In this document: positions 27,344-35,560 of the stretch, piece by piece
How positions within the stretch are numbered: the first letter of the stretch is position 1
Layout: each line of letters begins with the position of its first letter
Assembly: GCA_964523405.1 (NCBI GenBank)
Contig: CAZGAQ010000012.1
Location: forward strand, 58,496 to 122,495
Reading direction: 5' to 3'
DNA from: CAZGAQ01 sp964523405
Lineage (GTDB): Bacteria > Planctomycetota > Phycisphaerae > UBA1845 > Fen-1342
Length of the DNA stretch: 64,000 nucleotides
The notes under the pieces: generated by a model
The model's database searches: none
The model's input: the letters and a program-made list of their open reading frames with translations, nothing else
Told to the model about the DNA's origin: nothing
Translations under genes and position numbers: made by a program

Positions 27344-28471
27344 CTAGCGGCAATAGCCCGTCAACCGTCTGACCACCAGCCGATCGCAGTCCGCGCGCGA
27401 CTGCGGCTTCACCGCATTGAAATCGTCGTGATGGCTGTTCTGAAAGTCGACGATGACCCAGCGCCCCTCGCGGTCGCACACCACGAAGTGCACCGCGCCC
27501 ACGGTGACCTTACCGGCCGCATCCGGCCCCATGAGATAGTGGGCGTAGAGCACGTAGTCCGCCGCGGGACGATGTGCCCGCACGAATTCGCGCACCCCGC
27601 GGGCCATTTCCCACAGCACCTTCTGTTCGTTCGTGTGCCCCTTCACGTCCAGCCGTGGACCCTCTTCCGCTACGCTGGCCCGGATCCGCTTGCCCTCGTC
27701 GAGTAGCTGGACGAGTTGGGCGGCGCTGTCTGCGCTCCGTTCGGACCCCGCCTGCGCTGGATAGACCAGCAGTGTCGCTTTGGCGGCGGCCTGCTGAAAC
27801 GCGCGCTGCCGCTCCTGCATGGCACCCCGTTCCTCTTGATCCGGTACTCCTGACTGCTCGGCCCAGCGCCGGGCGATCTTGCCTTCCGGCGCACCTTCCC
27901 GCCCAGGATCCTCCAGGCCCAGGAGCGGGCGGAGTCGTTCGACGACCAGTAGACAACACTCCATGGGCTCCCGCGGCTTGATGCGCTGATAGTCGGCATC
28001 GCGGGCGGTCTGCCGATCCTGCCAGACCGTTTCGCCCTGCCGGGTCGCCAGCACAGCGCACACCTCCTCGAATCCCTTCTCGCGCGACCCACGGAAATCC
28101 GCGAACAACGCATAGTCCGTCTCGATCGGATGGGTCCGCACGAACGCGCCGAACACCCGGGCCGTCTCGGCCAGGTCCGCGTGCTCAGGCGGCTCGAACT
28201 CCGGCGCGTCCACCTGGAGGTTCCCCATTCCGCCCCGCTCCAGCATCAGCGCCACCACATCACCGACGGGCCGCACGGGGCGACCAATCACGCCCGCAGG
28301 AAATACCGTCAAGGACGCTTCACGCCCAGCCGTTTTGAGCCGCGACAGTGCCCCACCTCCACCGACCGGCGCGCTCTGCGTGGCGGCCGGCTGCGCCCCC
28401 GCAAGACCTGCGGTCATCCACAGGGCGACGATGACCAGCACCCCGTACCACGTGTCCGTCTTGGCTCGCAT
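27344..28471 (-). CDS. Exported protein with two related halves
   Basis: 375 aa. Start ATG 28471 has GGAG 6 bases upstream; a signal peptide (VLVIVALWMTAGLAGAQ) follows. The protein is an internal duplication. The first half has FVRTHPIETDYALFADF, then VWQDRQTARDADYQRIKPREPMECCLLVVERL. The second has FVRAHRPAADYVLYAHY, then WVIVDFQNSHHDDFNAVKPQSRADCDRLVVRRL. Each half thus keeps DYxL(F/Y)A, D(x)2-3(Y/F)xxxKP and a C-terminal (L/D)xLVVxRL helix. A charged linker with EERGAMQERQRAFQQAA joins them. The family is not recognised and no enzyme motif is clear. It converges with rnc and appears to be a single-gene unit. Confidence 0.75.
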   Translation of the reverse strand: MRAKTDTWYGVLVIVALWMTAGLAGAQPAATQSAPVGGGGALSRLKTAGREASLTVFPAGVIGRPVRPVGDVVALMLERGGMGNLQVDAPEFEPPEHADLAETARVFGAFVRTHPIETDYALFADFRGSREKGFEEVCAVLATRQGETVWQDRQTARDADYQRIKPREPMECCLLVVERLRPLLGLEDPGREGAPEGKIARRWAEQSGVPDQEERGAMQERQRAFQQAAAKATLLVYPAQAGSERSADSAAQLVQLLDEGKRIRASVAEEGPRLDVKGHTNEQKVLWEMARGVREFVRAHRPAADYVLYAHYLMGPDAAGKVTVGAVHFVVCDREGRWVIVDFQNSHHDDFNAVKPQSRADCDRLVVRRLTGYCR

Positions 28472-28971
28472 GGCCGTCTCCTCTAGGTTGCTTTTGTATG
28501 CATATACTTACATCTCAGGGACAAAAAAAGCGGCGACCCGGACACAACCCGCTGCTGCTTCTCGCCGCCGAAACAGGCAACGGCCGCAAGTGCGGCTCGT
28601 CTTGCTCTCACCCCTGCTAGTCCGCCGCGCCCCCGCTGCTCGGCCGCGGCGTTGGGGCCACACCGCGGTCTGTTCGCGCCAGGCGGATTAAGTAAGCATC
28701 CACATACATAATGCCTCAGGAGTCGCGGGTCGTCAAGCGGCCGGATCAAAAAAAAGGACGGAAGCGAATCCGCGGAAGCGCACGGGACGCGATGAGGCTG
28801 GTAGCCCCCCGTAGCGACGCTCCGATGCGGCGCCGGAGCACGCGGACGCGCGACCCGTGACGGCCCACCGCCAACATCGACAAATACGCGCCCCGCATCC
28901 CCCCAAAAGAGCGGCAGCGTGCGCGCACCCCGGCCGCGCAACGCTGCGCTGTGGTTCATCGGACGAGCGGA
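28472..28971. other. Intergenic region with two poly-A runs
   Basis: 500 bases between leftward cheW and the leftward duplicated-domain gene. Two A-runs of seven and eight bases (about 28523 and 28747) are T-runs for leftward transcription; the one at 28747 lies 220 bases after cheW. AT-rich TATGCATATACTTACAT near 28497 could be the promoter of the downstream gene. No supportable gene on either strand. Confidence 0.45.
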
Positions 28972-29496
28972 CTACTCGGCCGGAGCCGCGTCCGCCACCT
29001 TGGTCAAGCGGGCAATCTCGGCGCTGCTGAGTACCTTGTTGATGTTCAGCAGAATCTTCACGGCCTCGCCGACCTTGCCCATCCCCAGAATGAAGCCCGT
29101 ATCGGTGCCTCCGGCCAGCGCCGGCGGTGGATCAATGTCGTCCACGGCAATGTCCAGCACCTCGGAGACGGTGTCCACAACGACACCGATCTCGGCGCCG
29201 ACATCCACGACGATGATGCAGGTCTGGTCCGTGTGCTCAGCCTCCGGCAACCCAAACTTCAGCCGCAAGTCGACGACCGGGATCACCTTCCCGCGCAGGT
29301 TGATCACGCCCTTCATGTACGCCGGCATCTGGGGAATGCCCGTCACGCGCATGAAACCAATGATCTCACGCACCTTCAGAATCTCGACCCCGTACTCTTC
29401 GTTGGCCAGCTTAAAGGTCAGGTACATACCGCTCTGGTCGTTGCCGTGCGCCCCCTTCTGGGCTGCGCGAATCTCTCGTTGAATCGCCGTGCTCAT
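28972..29496 (-). CDS. cheW: CheW-like chemotaxis coupling protein
   Basis: 174 aa. Couples chemoreceptors to the CheA kinase in the cytoplasm. The CheW fold is clear: MYLTFKLANEEYGVEILKVREIIGFMRVTGIPQMPAYMKGVINLRGKVIPVVDLRLKFGL, with the INLRG-PVVDLR signature, then QTCIIVVDVGAEIGVVVDTVSEVLDI. The C-terminus has VKILLNINKVLSSAEIARL. The N-terminal 22 residues are extra and polar. Start ATG 29496 with AGGTGA upstream. No cheA, receptor or flagellar gene lies in the window, so it is an orphan here. Confidence 0.93.
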   Translation of the reverse strand: MSTAIQREIRAAQKGAHGNDQSGMYLTFKLANEEYGVEILKVREIIGFMRVTGIPQMPAYMKGVINLRGKVIPVVDLRLKFGLPEAEHTDQTCIIVVDVGAEIGVVVDTVSEVLDIAVDDIDPPPALAGGTDTGFILGMGKVGEAVKILLNINKVLSSAEIARLTKVADAAPAE

Positions 29497-29886
29497 GAAT
29501 CACCTGCTCGCCAACGGGCGGTGCCGCACCAGACGCCATGTGCCGGCAGCTCCGGCCGGCGGCCGCCTGGCGCGACTGGCAGCCGTACCCGGCGGCCTGC
29601 GTCGGCAGTGCTATGTGCGCAACGCGTCGCCCCGGCTCACGCCACCGACGGCGGCCGCGCTGCGTCCGTCCATCGGTGTGTCGGCTCACGGCAGCGAACG
29701 GTTCAGTAACGGCCGCCGACGCCCAATAAACCACGATCCCGGGTCCCGGCAGCCCCGTGCCGGTCCCGGGATTTCTCGAACGGCTTGCCCCCGATTGCTC
29801 CCGAATGCGGCCCCCTGCGGCCCCGCAGCGCCGCCGCGGTGACGAAACGTCCGCACCGTACGCCAGGCTGTCTCAGTGCGGTGCGC
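29497..29886. other. Intergenic region, rrf2 gene to cheW
   Basis: 390 bases between two leftward genes. It holds the hairpin at 29736-29772, which would end rrf2 transcripts, and must contain the cheW promoter, for which no clear boxes were found. No supportable gene. Confidence 0.45.
29736..29772 (-). terminator. Hairpin downstream of the Rrf2-family gene
   Basis: ATCCCGGGTCCCGGCA pairs with TGCCGGTCCCGGGAT around a GCCCCG loop, with one bulge. In the leftward direction it lies about 115 bases past the rrf2 stop and is followed by GTGGTTTATTGG, a weak T-rich tail. A likely terminator, though the distance is long. Confidence 0.5.
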
Positions 29887-30345
29887 CTAGCCGCGTTTGG
29901 CGCGCTTCGCGTCGCTCTTGGGCACGAACGCGCACAGCGGCGACGAGCCATGCGTGGAGTCGATCAGCTTGCTGATCTTGCAGTTCGTAAAGGACTTCTC
30001 GATCTGTGCGATCGTGTCATCGAGCTGCTTGTGCAGCAGGCACAGCTCCTTGCCGTGCGCCTCGAAGCCCAACGGGCACTCGCGGATGCGCTTCAACGGA
30101 TCCACCGCCTGCACCACCTCCCACATGGTCAGTGCGGCCGGCGAGCGCGCCAGCGTGAAGCCGCCGCCCAGCCCACGCTGCGAGTGCAGCAGCCCCGCTC
30201 GACTGAGTCCCTGCAGCACTTTGGCCAGGTAGCCGGCCGGCACGCGCGTTGCCTCGGCGATCTGCTGCGCGGTCAGTGGCTTCTCAGGATTGGCAGCAAG
30301 CCAGACGACGGCTCGCAACGCATACTCGGTAGTCTGACTGATCAC
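29887..30345 (-). CDS. Rrf2-family transcriptional regulator
   Basis: 152 aa. The winged helix fills the first ~80 residues: ISQTTEYALRAVVWLAANPEKPLTAQQIAEATRVPAGYLAKVLQGLSRAGLLHSQRGLGGGFTLAR, a classic Rrf2 start. Three cysteines follow: REC, ELC 12 residues on, and NCK further on. In IscR and NsrR three cysteines hold an iron-sulfur cluster; the spacing here differs, so cluster binding is possible but not shown. Start is the second GTG (30345), 7 bases after GGAGG, which gives the usual (M)ISQTTEYA beginning; GTG 30351 would be too close. A palindrome upstream at 30441 may be its operator. No target gene is obvious. Confidence 0.88.
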   Translation of the reverse strand: MISQTTEYALRAVVWLAANPEKPLTAQQIAEATRVPAGYLAKVLQGLSRAGLLHSQRGLGGGFTLARSPAALTMWEVVQAVDPLKRIRECPLGFEAHGKELCLLHKQLDDTIAQIEKSFTNCKISKLIDSTHGSSPLCAFVPKSDAKRAKRG

Positions 30346-30440
30346 GGGCACACCTCCCAGTCGGATATACTTCCCTACTTACCCAAAGATAGCGCGCTTC
30401 TGGCTGATTTCAAGCAAAGCCCCCGTCGGCCATCGTGATT

Positions 30441-30455
30441 GTAAGACCTTCTTAC
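30441..30455. promoter_or_regulatory. Palindrome upstream of the rrf2 gene
   Basis: GTAAG-ACCTT-CTTAC is a perfect inverted repeat of 5-base arms. The half-site CTTACCC occurs again at 30377-30383, nearer the gene. Both lie in the promoter region of the Rrf2-type regulator (start 30345), as expected for autoregulation. The region is richer in A and T than its surroundings. Confidence 0.35.
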
Positions 30456-30567
30456 CCGTTGGCCACTCGCCCCTGGTGCGCCCCGGCCGCGTCCCGCCAG
30501 GATACCTGGTTAGGGGACAGGTGCGACATGCAGCCTGCGCCAGGACCGCACCGCGACCACGGCACCG

Positions 30568-31665
30568 TTAGCTCAGCAGCCACCTGGCTACGTCCCGCGC
30601 CGCTTCCACCCGCCCCAGCGCACATGCCGCCGTCGCCATCCGCAGCCGCATCGCCGGATCAGCCGCGGCCGTGAGCGCGTCGCGCAACGCCGGGGCGTTC
30701 CGCAGTGCGTCCTTGTGGTCTTCGACGACAATGGCCGCGCCCGCCTCCACGAGTATCCGGGCATTCGCGTGCTGATGACGGTCCTTGTGGTACGGATACG
30801 GCAGCAGTATCGCCGGCTTGCCCAGGGCCGTCAGCTCGGCCAGCGTCGATGCTCCCGCCCGCGAAATGACCATGTCCGCCGCCGCCAGCGCCGCCGGCAT
30901 CTCGTGCGTGTACGCTAGGACCTGCGCCGGCGCCCCGGCCGCCCCATACGCCGCCCGCACTTCCGCCTCGTCCGCCACGCCTGTCAAGTGCAAGAGCTGC
31001 CACTCGGGATGCGCCGCATGGAATTGCGGCCACAGATGCACGACCGTCTGATTGACCGTGCGCGCCCCCTGCGACGCCCCGGTGACCAGCAATACCGGCC
31101 GCCCCGGCTGCAGATGGAACAGCCGCCGCCCCGCCTCCGGATTCGGCGCCTCGAATTCCGCCCGGATCGGGCAACCCACTGCCTGACAGTTCGCGCCGGC
31201 TGGAAAATACGCGCGCGATGCCTCCCACTGCATCGCCACCAAGCCTGCGTACCGCGACAAGTGGCGGTTCGCTCGCCCGGGAATCGCATCGGGATTCAAA
31301 ATCGCCGTGCGCACGCCCAACTTGTGCGCGGCAACAACCGGTGGACCGGCCGCATAGCCGCCCAACCCCAGCACCGCCCGCACGCGCTCCCGGCGCAAAA
31401 ACCGCTTGGCGGCACTCACGCTCCGCCGCCAAGCCCACAGAAAGCCCGGGACGCGCAGCGGGTGCATCGTGAACGGCCGGACCGGTTGCTCGACCTGCCC
31501 ATACCCCGTCGGCTCCAGGAGTTGTCGATCCAATGCACGCGTCGTCGTGAAGAAGGTGATGCGGGCATCCGGGACTAACTGGCGCAAGGCGCTTGCCACG
31601 GCCAGGCCGGGATAGAGATGTCCACCGGTACCGCCACCAGCAAAGACGTAATGAGCGGGTTCCAT
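30568..31665 (-). CDS. murG: UDP-GlcNAc:lipid I N-acetylglucosaminyltransferase (MurG)
   Basis: 365 aa, usual length. Transfers GlcNAc to lipid I at the inner face of the cytoplasmic membrane to give lipid II for peptidoglycan. The N-terminal loop GGGTGGHLYPGLAVA binds lipid I phosphates; LGLGGYAAGPPVVAAHKLG and GASQGARTVNQ are G-loop motifs; ISRAGASTLAELTALGKPAILLPYPYHKDRHQHANA is the UDP-GlcNAc-binding signature. Start ATG 31665 gives MEPAHYVFAGGGTGGH; no strong ribosome site. The gene is outside any division-cell-wall cluster. Its presence is consistent with planctomycetes making peptidoglycan, as does the L,D-transpeptidase at 35.5 kb. Confidence 0.94.
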   Translation of the reverse strand: MEPAHYVFAGGGTGGHLYPGLAVASALRQLVPDARITFFTTTRALDRQLLEPTGYGQVEQPVRPFTMHPLRVPGFLWAWRRSVSAAKRFLRRERVRAVLGLGGYAAGPPVVAAHKLGVRTAILNPDAIPGRANRHLSRYAGLVAMQWEASRAYFPAGANCQAVGCPIRAEFEAPNPEAGRRLFHLQPGRPVLLVTGASQGARTVNQTVVHLWPQFHAAHPEWQLLHLTGVADEAEVRAAYGAAGAPAQVLAYTHEMPAALAAADMVISRAGASTLAELTALGKPAILLPYPYHKDRHQHANARILVEAGAAIVVEDHKDALRNAPALRDALTAAADPAMRLRMATAACALGRVEAARDVARWLLS

Positions 31666-31777
31666 GCGGCCAAATGATAACCTCGCGCAGAAAATCGACG
31701 CAGACGTGGCCGCGGGAATTCTCGGCGCCAACAATCAGAGCCGCCGCCGGCACGCGGCGTGAACCTCCGGAGCCACC

Positions 31778-32104
31778 ATGGTCGACCTGGAAATCACCCC
31801 CCGCGAAGTACACGACCGCCTGCAGCGCGGCGCGGACCTGCTGCTGCTCGACTGTCGCGAACCGGAGGAGCTGCGCCTAGCGCGACTTCAAGGCGCCCAA
31901 CATGTTCCCCTGCGAGACATCCCCGCGCACAGCGCCCAACTCGACGCGGAGCGCGAGACAGTCGTGCTCTGCCATCACGGCGTGCGTAGCGCGAAAGCGG
32001 CTGCGTTCCTGAGAGACCAGGCCGGCTTCACGCGCGTGCGCAGCCTCCGCGGCGGCATCGACGCCTGGTCGCGCGAGGTCGACCCCACCGTCCCGCGCTA
32101 CTGA
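31778..32104 (+). CDS. Rhodanese-domain protein
   Basis: 108 aa, a single rhodanese domain. Probably a sulfurtransferase carrying sulfane sulfur on the active-site cysteine. LLLLDCREPEELRLARLQGAQHVPLRDIP is the N-terminal half of the fold, with the CDC25-like DCRE motif. VVLCHHGVRSAKAAAFLRDQAGF holds the catalytic Cys and six-residue loop, and SLRGGIDAWSREVDPTVPRY the C-terminal GGxxAW signature. Start ATG 31778 with GGAG 6 bases upstream. It diverges from murG and converges with the next gene, whose stop is 3 bases away. Confidence 0.93.
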   Translation: MVDLEITPREVHDRLQRGADLLLLDCREPEELRLARLQGAQHVPLRDIPAHSAQLDAERETVVLCHHGVRSAKAAAFLRDQAGFTRVRSLRGGIDAWSREVDPTVPRY

Positions 32105-32106
32105 CC

Positions 32107-32763
32107 TCACCGCACCAGCACGCCCGTCGCCCACGTGCTCGGATCCGCGTTCCAGCCCAGCTCATCGTCCGAGCACAGATGCTGGCTACCGAATTGCGAG
32201 TCTTTCACCTTGTAGTACACACCGATGCGCGGGTGCTCGGCCGGGTCCCAGCCCTGTAGGCACGTCGCCGGAATCGCCGCCTCCAGGCTATACCCGTGCT
32301 TGTGCACGTGCGACGCGACCCGGATGAGGGACACGTCGACCGGCGGCGGCGGCTCCTTCGCTCGGCTCATGCGATGCGTACCGACCACCGGCGCGTCCCC
32401 GCCGCGCCCCCCGCCCGACGGCAGCAGGTAGAAGAAATGGCAGAACCGCGTGGCCCGTTTGATGTCGCGTGCGTCGCGCGTGTCGAGGCACAGCCGCACC
32501 CCGTTCTTCTTCCACCAGTGCACCGCGTCGCACATCGGCTTACTCGTCCGATTGGGCACGTCGAACGCGGCATAGAACCCGTCCTCGTTCCACGCCCAGT
32601 ACACATCCGCAAACGGCTCGTGTCCCTCCAGCTCCACCAGCGGCGGCACCAGGTACTTCTTGTGCCACTTCCCCAGCACACCGTCAATCTTCGGCGGCCG
32701 CGCCACGTAGTGGATCGGTAACTCAAACTGGAACAGGGCCCGTTTGGGCAGCAGGTCGAGCAT
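32107..32763 (-). CDS. Carbohydrate-binding (CBM9/DOMON-like) protein
   Basis: 218 aa, likely a single beta-sandwich domain related to CBM9-like domains. Motifs: ARPPKIDGVLGKWHKKYLVP, ADVYWAWNEDGFYAAFDVPNRTS, GVRLCLDTRDARDIKRATRFCHFFYLLP and YSLEAAIPATCLQGWDPAEHPRIGVYYKVKDS. The pattern 'x-IDG-x-x-x-W', then W-ED/DGxYx-AF-DV, then LDTRD is typical of this fold. No signal peptide follows the chosen start (ATG 32763). Homologues often occur as parts of large enzymes; here it stands alone. The ligand is unknown. It ends 3 bases from the rhodanese stop on the other strand. Confidence 0.7.
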   Translation of the reverse strand: MLDLLPKRALFQFELPIHYVARPPKIDGVLGKWHKKYLVPPLVELEGHEPFADVYWAWNEDGFYAAFDVPNRTSKPMCDAVHWWKKNGVRLCLDTRDARDIKRATRFCHFFYLLPSGGGRGGDAPVVGTHRMSRAKEPPPPVDVSLIRVASHVHKHGYSLEAAIPATCLQGWDPAEHPRIGVYYKVKDSQFGSQHLCSDDELGWNADPSTWATGVLVR

Positions 32764-32903
32764 ACGCGTGATTATTACCCCACCGGGCCCCGTGGCAAGG
32801 TGCGGGAGTCTCGCCGCAACGACCGAGCCCCCGGCAACGCCCACTGGGACGCGGCCGGGGGCCTCGGCATGTCCGGACCTGGCCGGTGCAATCGTTAAGC
32901 CGT

Positions 32904-34208
32904 CTAGTAGAACAGGAACACCCACCAGTTCTTCATCGGCTTGCCGTCATCATCCACGCACTTGTTCCCGTACCCCGGCATGCACTGCCGCCAGTACACC
33001 ATCCACTGCCCCATGCAGTCCGGCGCGAGCTTCTCATACTGCGTGAACCGCGCCCGGCCGAAATCGTGCACCCGGTCCTTGCCATCCGGGCCGTTGCGCA
33101 GCCGCCAGTTCTCGATCGTCGTCTTCACGACAAATGGGCTCTTCAGATCATAGTGATTCTGCGCCCCCGGCGGGAAGTGCACGTTGCCGCCCATCGCCAC
33201 GTAGTTCTTGATCGTGTACGCCTTCCCGTCCTTGTGCATCACCAGCGTCGTCGCGTCGGGATACTCGACCTTGTCATCGTGCCCCACCGCGTACAGCCGA
33301 TCCACCGGGAAATCCGGGTACCGCGTGTTCAGGTTGAACTCCGCGAACTCGTCGAAGTACTTCTTGTAGTACGGAATCGCATTCGCGTTCGCCGTCGCCT
33401 CCAGCGAATGCCCGAAGTTCTCCATCCCGCAGCCCAGCCCGCGATTTGTATTGAACCACGTCACCCGGAAGCTCCGCCCCGACCACGGCATGTCGGCCGG
33501 ATGCCCGTTGCCCGACGGCCCGTGCTTGCCCGGCAGCGGCTTGAAATCGTCGCCGTAATACTGCTTGAACTCGATGCTCTCGAACCCCGCCCCCTCGTCG
33601 TCGTGTACGCCGAAGAACCACAGCTCGTGCACCACGCCGGCGTTGATCAGCTCGTGGAGGTTGTAGTACTGCCCCGGCTCGCCCGGCACCTCGTAACCGT
33701 ACGCCTTGGCGAACTCGTTATTGAAGAACGGCCCATACAGCGTGTCCTGCTGCTTGCCGCGCGGATACTTCGCGCTGTTGCGCTTCTCCCGCCCCGCCGG
33801 AATCGGGTTGTCGCGCAAATCGACGTACCTCACCACCTCATACTGCACGAACGCCGGCGCATTCGGATCGGCGAACCCGTGATAACGCGTCGCTTCCGCC
33901 AGCGCCTTGATCGTCTCCTCCGTCCGCTGCTTGATCCACGCCGGATCGCGATCGTTGGAAAAGTTGATCACCAGCAGCCGCGGCTTCATCACCTTAATCT
34001 TGTCGTGATGCTCGACCAGCCACGGATCGGAGTTGCGATAGCTGGTCTGGTTCGGCCACACCGTCAGGTCGTCACTCAGCTTCTCCGGCACTGGCAGCAC
34101 CTTGCGCAGCTTAGGACCATCACCATCCGCCGCCGGCGCTGCCGCCCAGACTGCCGCTGTGCACAAGACCAACAACCCGCCCGCGAAAACTGTCCGTCCG
34201 ATCCGCAT
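32904..34208 (-). CDS. Exported protein of unknown function
   Basis: 434 aa. Start ATG 34208 has AGGAG about 7 bases upstream, and a signal peptide follows (VFAGGLLVLCTAAVWAAAPAAD). The mature protein is rich in Asn, Tyr, Trp and Gly. Notable blocks are VMKPRLLVINFSNDRDPAWIKQRTEETIKALAEATRYHGF, VVRYVDLRDNPIP, GVVHELWFFGVHDDEGAGFESIEFKQYYGD, GRSFRVTWFNTNRGLGCGMENFGHSLEA and MGGNVHFPPGAQNHYD. The HSLE and NVHFPPGAQNHYD stretches suggest a metal or glycan site but no family is recognised. Single gene, between the CBM9-like gene and the MBOAT gene. Confidence 0.7.
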   Translation of the reverse strand: MRIGRTVFAGGLLVLCTAAVWAAAPAADGDGPKLRKVLPVPEKLSDDLTVWPNQTSYRNSDPWLVEHHDKIKVMKPRLLVINFSNDRDPAWIKQRTEETIKALAEATRYHGFADPNAPAFVQYEVVRYVDLRDNPIPAGREKRNSAKYPRGKQQDTLYGPFFNNEFAKAYGYEVPGEPGQYYNLHELINAGVVHELWFFGVHDDEGAGFESIEFKQYYGDDFKPLPGKHGPSGNGHPADMPWSGRSFRVTWFNTNRGLGCGMENFGHSLEATANANAIPYYKKYFDEFAEFNLNTRYPDFPVDRLYAVGHDDKVEYPDATTLVMHKDGKAYTIKNYVAMGGNVHFPPGAQNHYDLKSPFVVKTTIENWRLRNGPDGKDRVHDFGRARFTQYEKLAPDCMGQWMVYWRQCMPGYGNKCVDDDGKPMKNWWVFLFY

Positions 34209-34279
34209 GCGTCACTCCTGTCTGCAAATCAACCAGCCAATCCGCTACTTGCCCCCGCCATGAACCGTATCATCGCCGA

Positions 34280-35560
34280 TCAACACGCGGAAAGAAAGCG
34301 CCGCCCCAGCTCGCGCAGCAGCCGCCATCCGCAATGCTCGAAATCCACGAACACGAAGACTGTCAGCACCTGGTACTGCATCGTCGCCAGCCAGCACACC
34401 ACCGTCCCCACCCAACCCAGCCACGTCCGCCGCCCCGCCTCGCCCGCGCCCGCCTGCCCGCGCCACTTGTCCCACCATCGCTGTAGCGTCAGCGCCACCG
34501 TCTGCGTCAGGCTCCAGGCCACGAAGGACCACGCCGCCCCGTGCCACACGCCACAGAACCCAAAGACCGCTAGATTGTTCAGCCCCACGTGCCGCCGATT
34601 CCCCCCCAGCGGAATGTACACGTACGCCCGCAGCCACCCCCCCAACGTCACGTGCCACCGCCGCCAGAAATCCCGCACCGACGTCGCCAGCGGCAGCCAA
34701 TTGAAGTTGTTGTCCACCGGCAGCCCGATCCACAGCCCCAGCACGGCCGCCAGCTCGTTGTACGTCCACAGCAGCAAATACACCTGCACCGGCACGAGAT
34801 ACAGCGCCCGCACCAGCGCCCCAGTCCCGTACTGCTCCGGACACGACAGAAAGCTCCCGCCCGGCAGCGACCCCGGAATCTGCTTCGCCACAAAGCCCAG
34901 CAACACCCCCCCGACCACCAGCCACCCCAGCCGCCGCAGCCCGCCCACAAAATCCGGCGACCGCCGCGGGTCCCACGCCTCATAGCGCCGCAGGAATTCC
35001 TCCCGCAGCATCACCGGCCCCAGCCGCATGCACGGCGCATAGAGCAGCCACCCGGCCGTCTCGCCCAGCCGCAGCGGCAGTCGCGGATTCCGCGCCCAAT
35101 TCACCCCCCACGCCACCAGCCGCAGCATCAAATACGCCAGCCCCACGTTGTGCAGCGGCGCCGTGCGCGACGGGACGAACCACGCGGCGGAGCCGTCCCA
35201 CCAGAACGGCAGCACCAGCACGCTCAACCCGATCCACGTCAGTGTGATCATCCCCCGTTCGCTCAGGCGCCCGCGCCGGCGCCCCGTCCCCAGCAGCACC
35301 ACCCACCCCGCCGCCAACGCCGTCCAACCCAGCACCACCGCCGCCCCGCCCGGCGACAGCGTCCCCACCATCCAGACCAGCCCGCTGGCAACTAGCGCCA
35401 GCGCACGATTCCGCCGCGCCACCAGCAGCACGAGGGGCACCAGCGGCACGAACGCCAGCAGCCCGAACGGCCCCGCGAATATCTCCCGCGGTGACAGCGG
35501 CGGCAGCGCGGTCAGCGGGTTAAGCAGCGGCGTCGGCCAGGTCAGCCAGGTGCCCGTCAC
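34280..35560 (-). CDS. MBOAT-family membrane O-acyltransferase
   Basis: 426 aa, polytopic, about ten helices. MBOAT enzymes such as AlgI move an acyl group across the membrane for O-acylation of extracellular polysaccharide or cell wall. The catalytic His lies in FGFCGVWHGAAWSFVAWS, and SVRDFWRRWHVTLGGWLRAYVYIPLGGNRRH is the conserved AlgI-type segment. The first helices are short and proline-rich. Start is GTG 35560, whose GTGA overlaps the TGA of the L,D-transpeptidase gene, so the two genes are coupled. An SGNH hydrolase, which is sometimes the partner esterase of MBOAT proteins, lies further upstream at 37442. The acyl acceptor is unknown. Confidence 0.9.
   Translation of the reverse strand: MTGTWLTWPTPLLNPLTALPPLSPREIFAGPFGLLAFVPLVPLVLLVARRNRALALVASGLVWMVGTLSPGGAAVVLGWTALAAGWVVLLGTGRRRGRLSERGMITLTWIGLSVLVLPFWWDGSAAWFVPSRTAPLHNVGLAYLMLRLVAWGVNWARNPRLPLRLGETAGWLLYAPCMRLGPVMLREEFLRRYEAWDPRRSPDFVGGLRRLGWLVVGGVLLGFVAKQIPGSLPGGSFLSCPEQYGTGALVRALYLVPVQVYLLLWTYNELAAVLGLWIGLPVDNNFNWLPLATSVRDFWRRWHVTLGGWLRAYVYIPLGGNRRHVGLNNLAVFGFCGVWHGAAWSFVAWSLTQTVALTLQRWWDKWRGQAGAGEAGRRTWLGWVGTVVCWLATMQYQVLTVFVFVDFEHCGWRLLRELGRRFLSAC

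Noticed and set aside
28483..28959. A 158-codon minus-strand frame in the gap after cheW
   Set aside because: No coding-type composition, contains a poly-Phe stretch from an A-run, and has no ribosome site.
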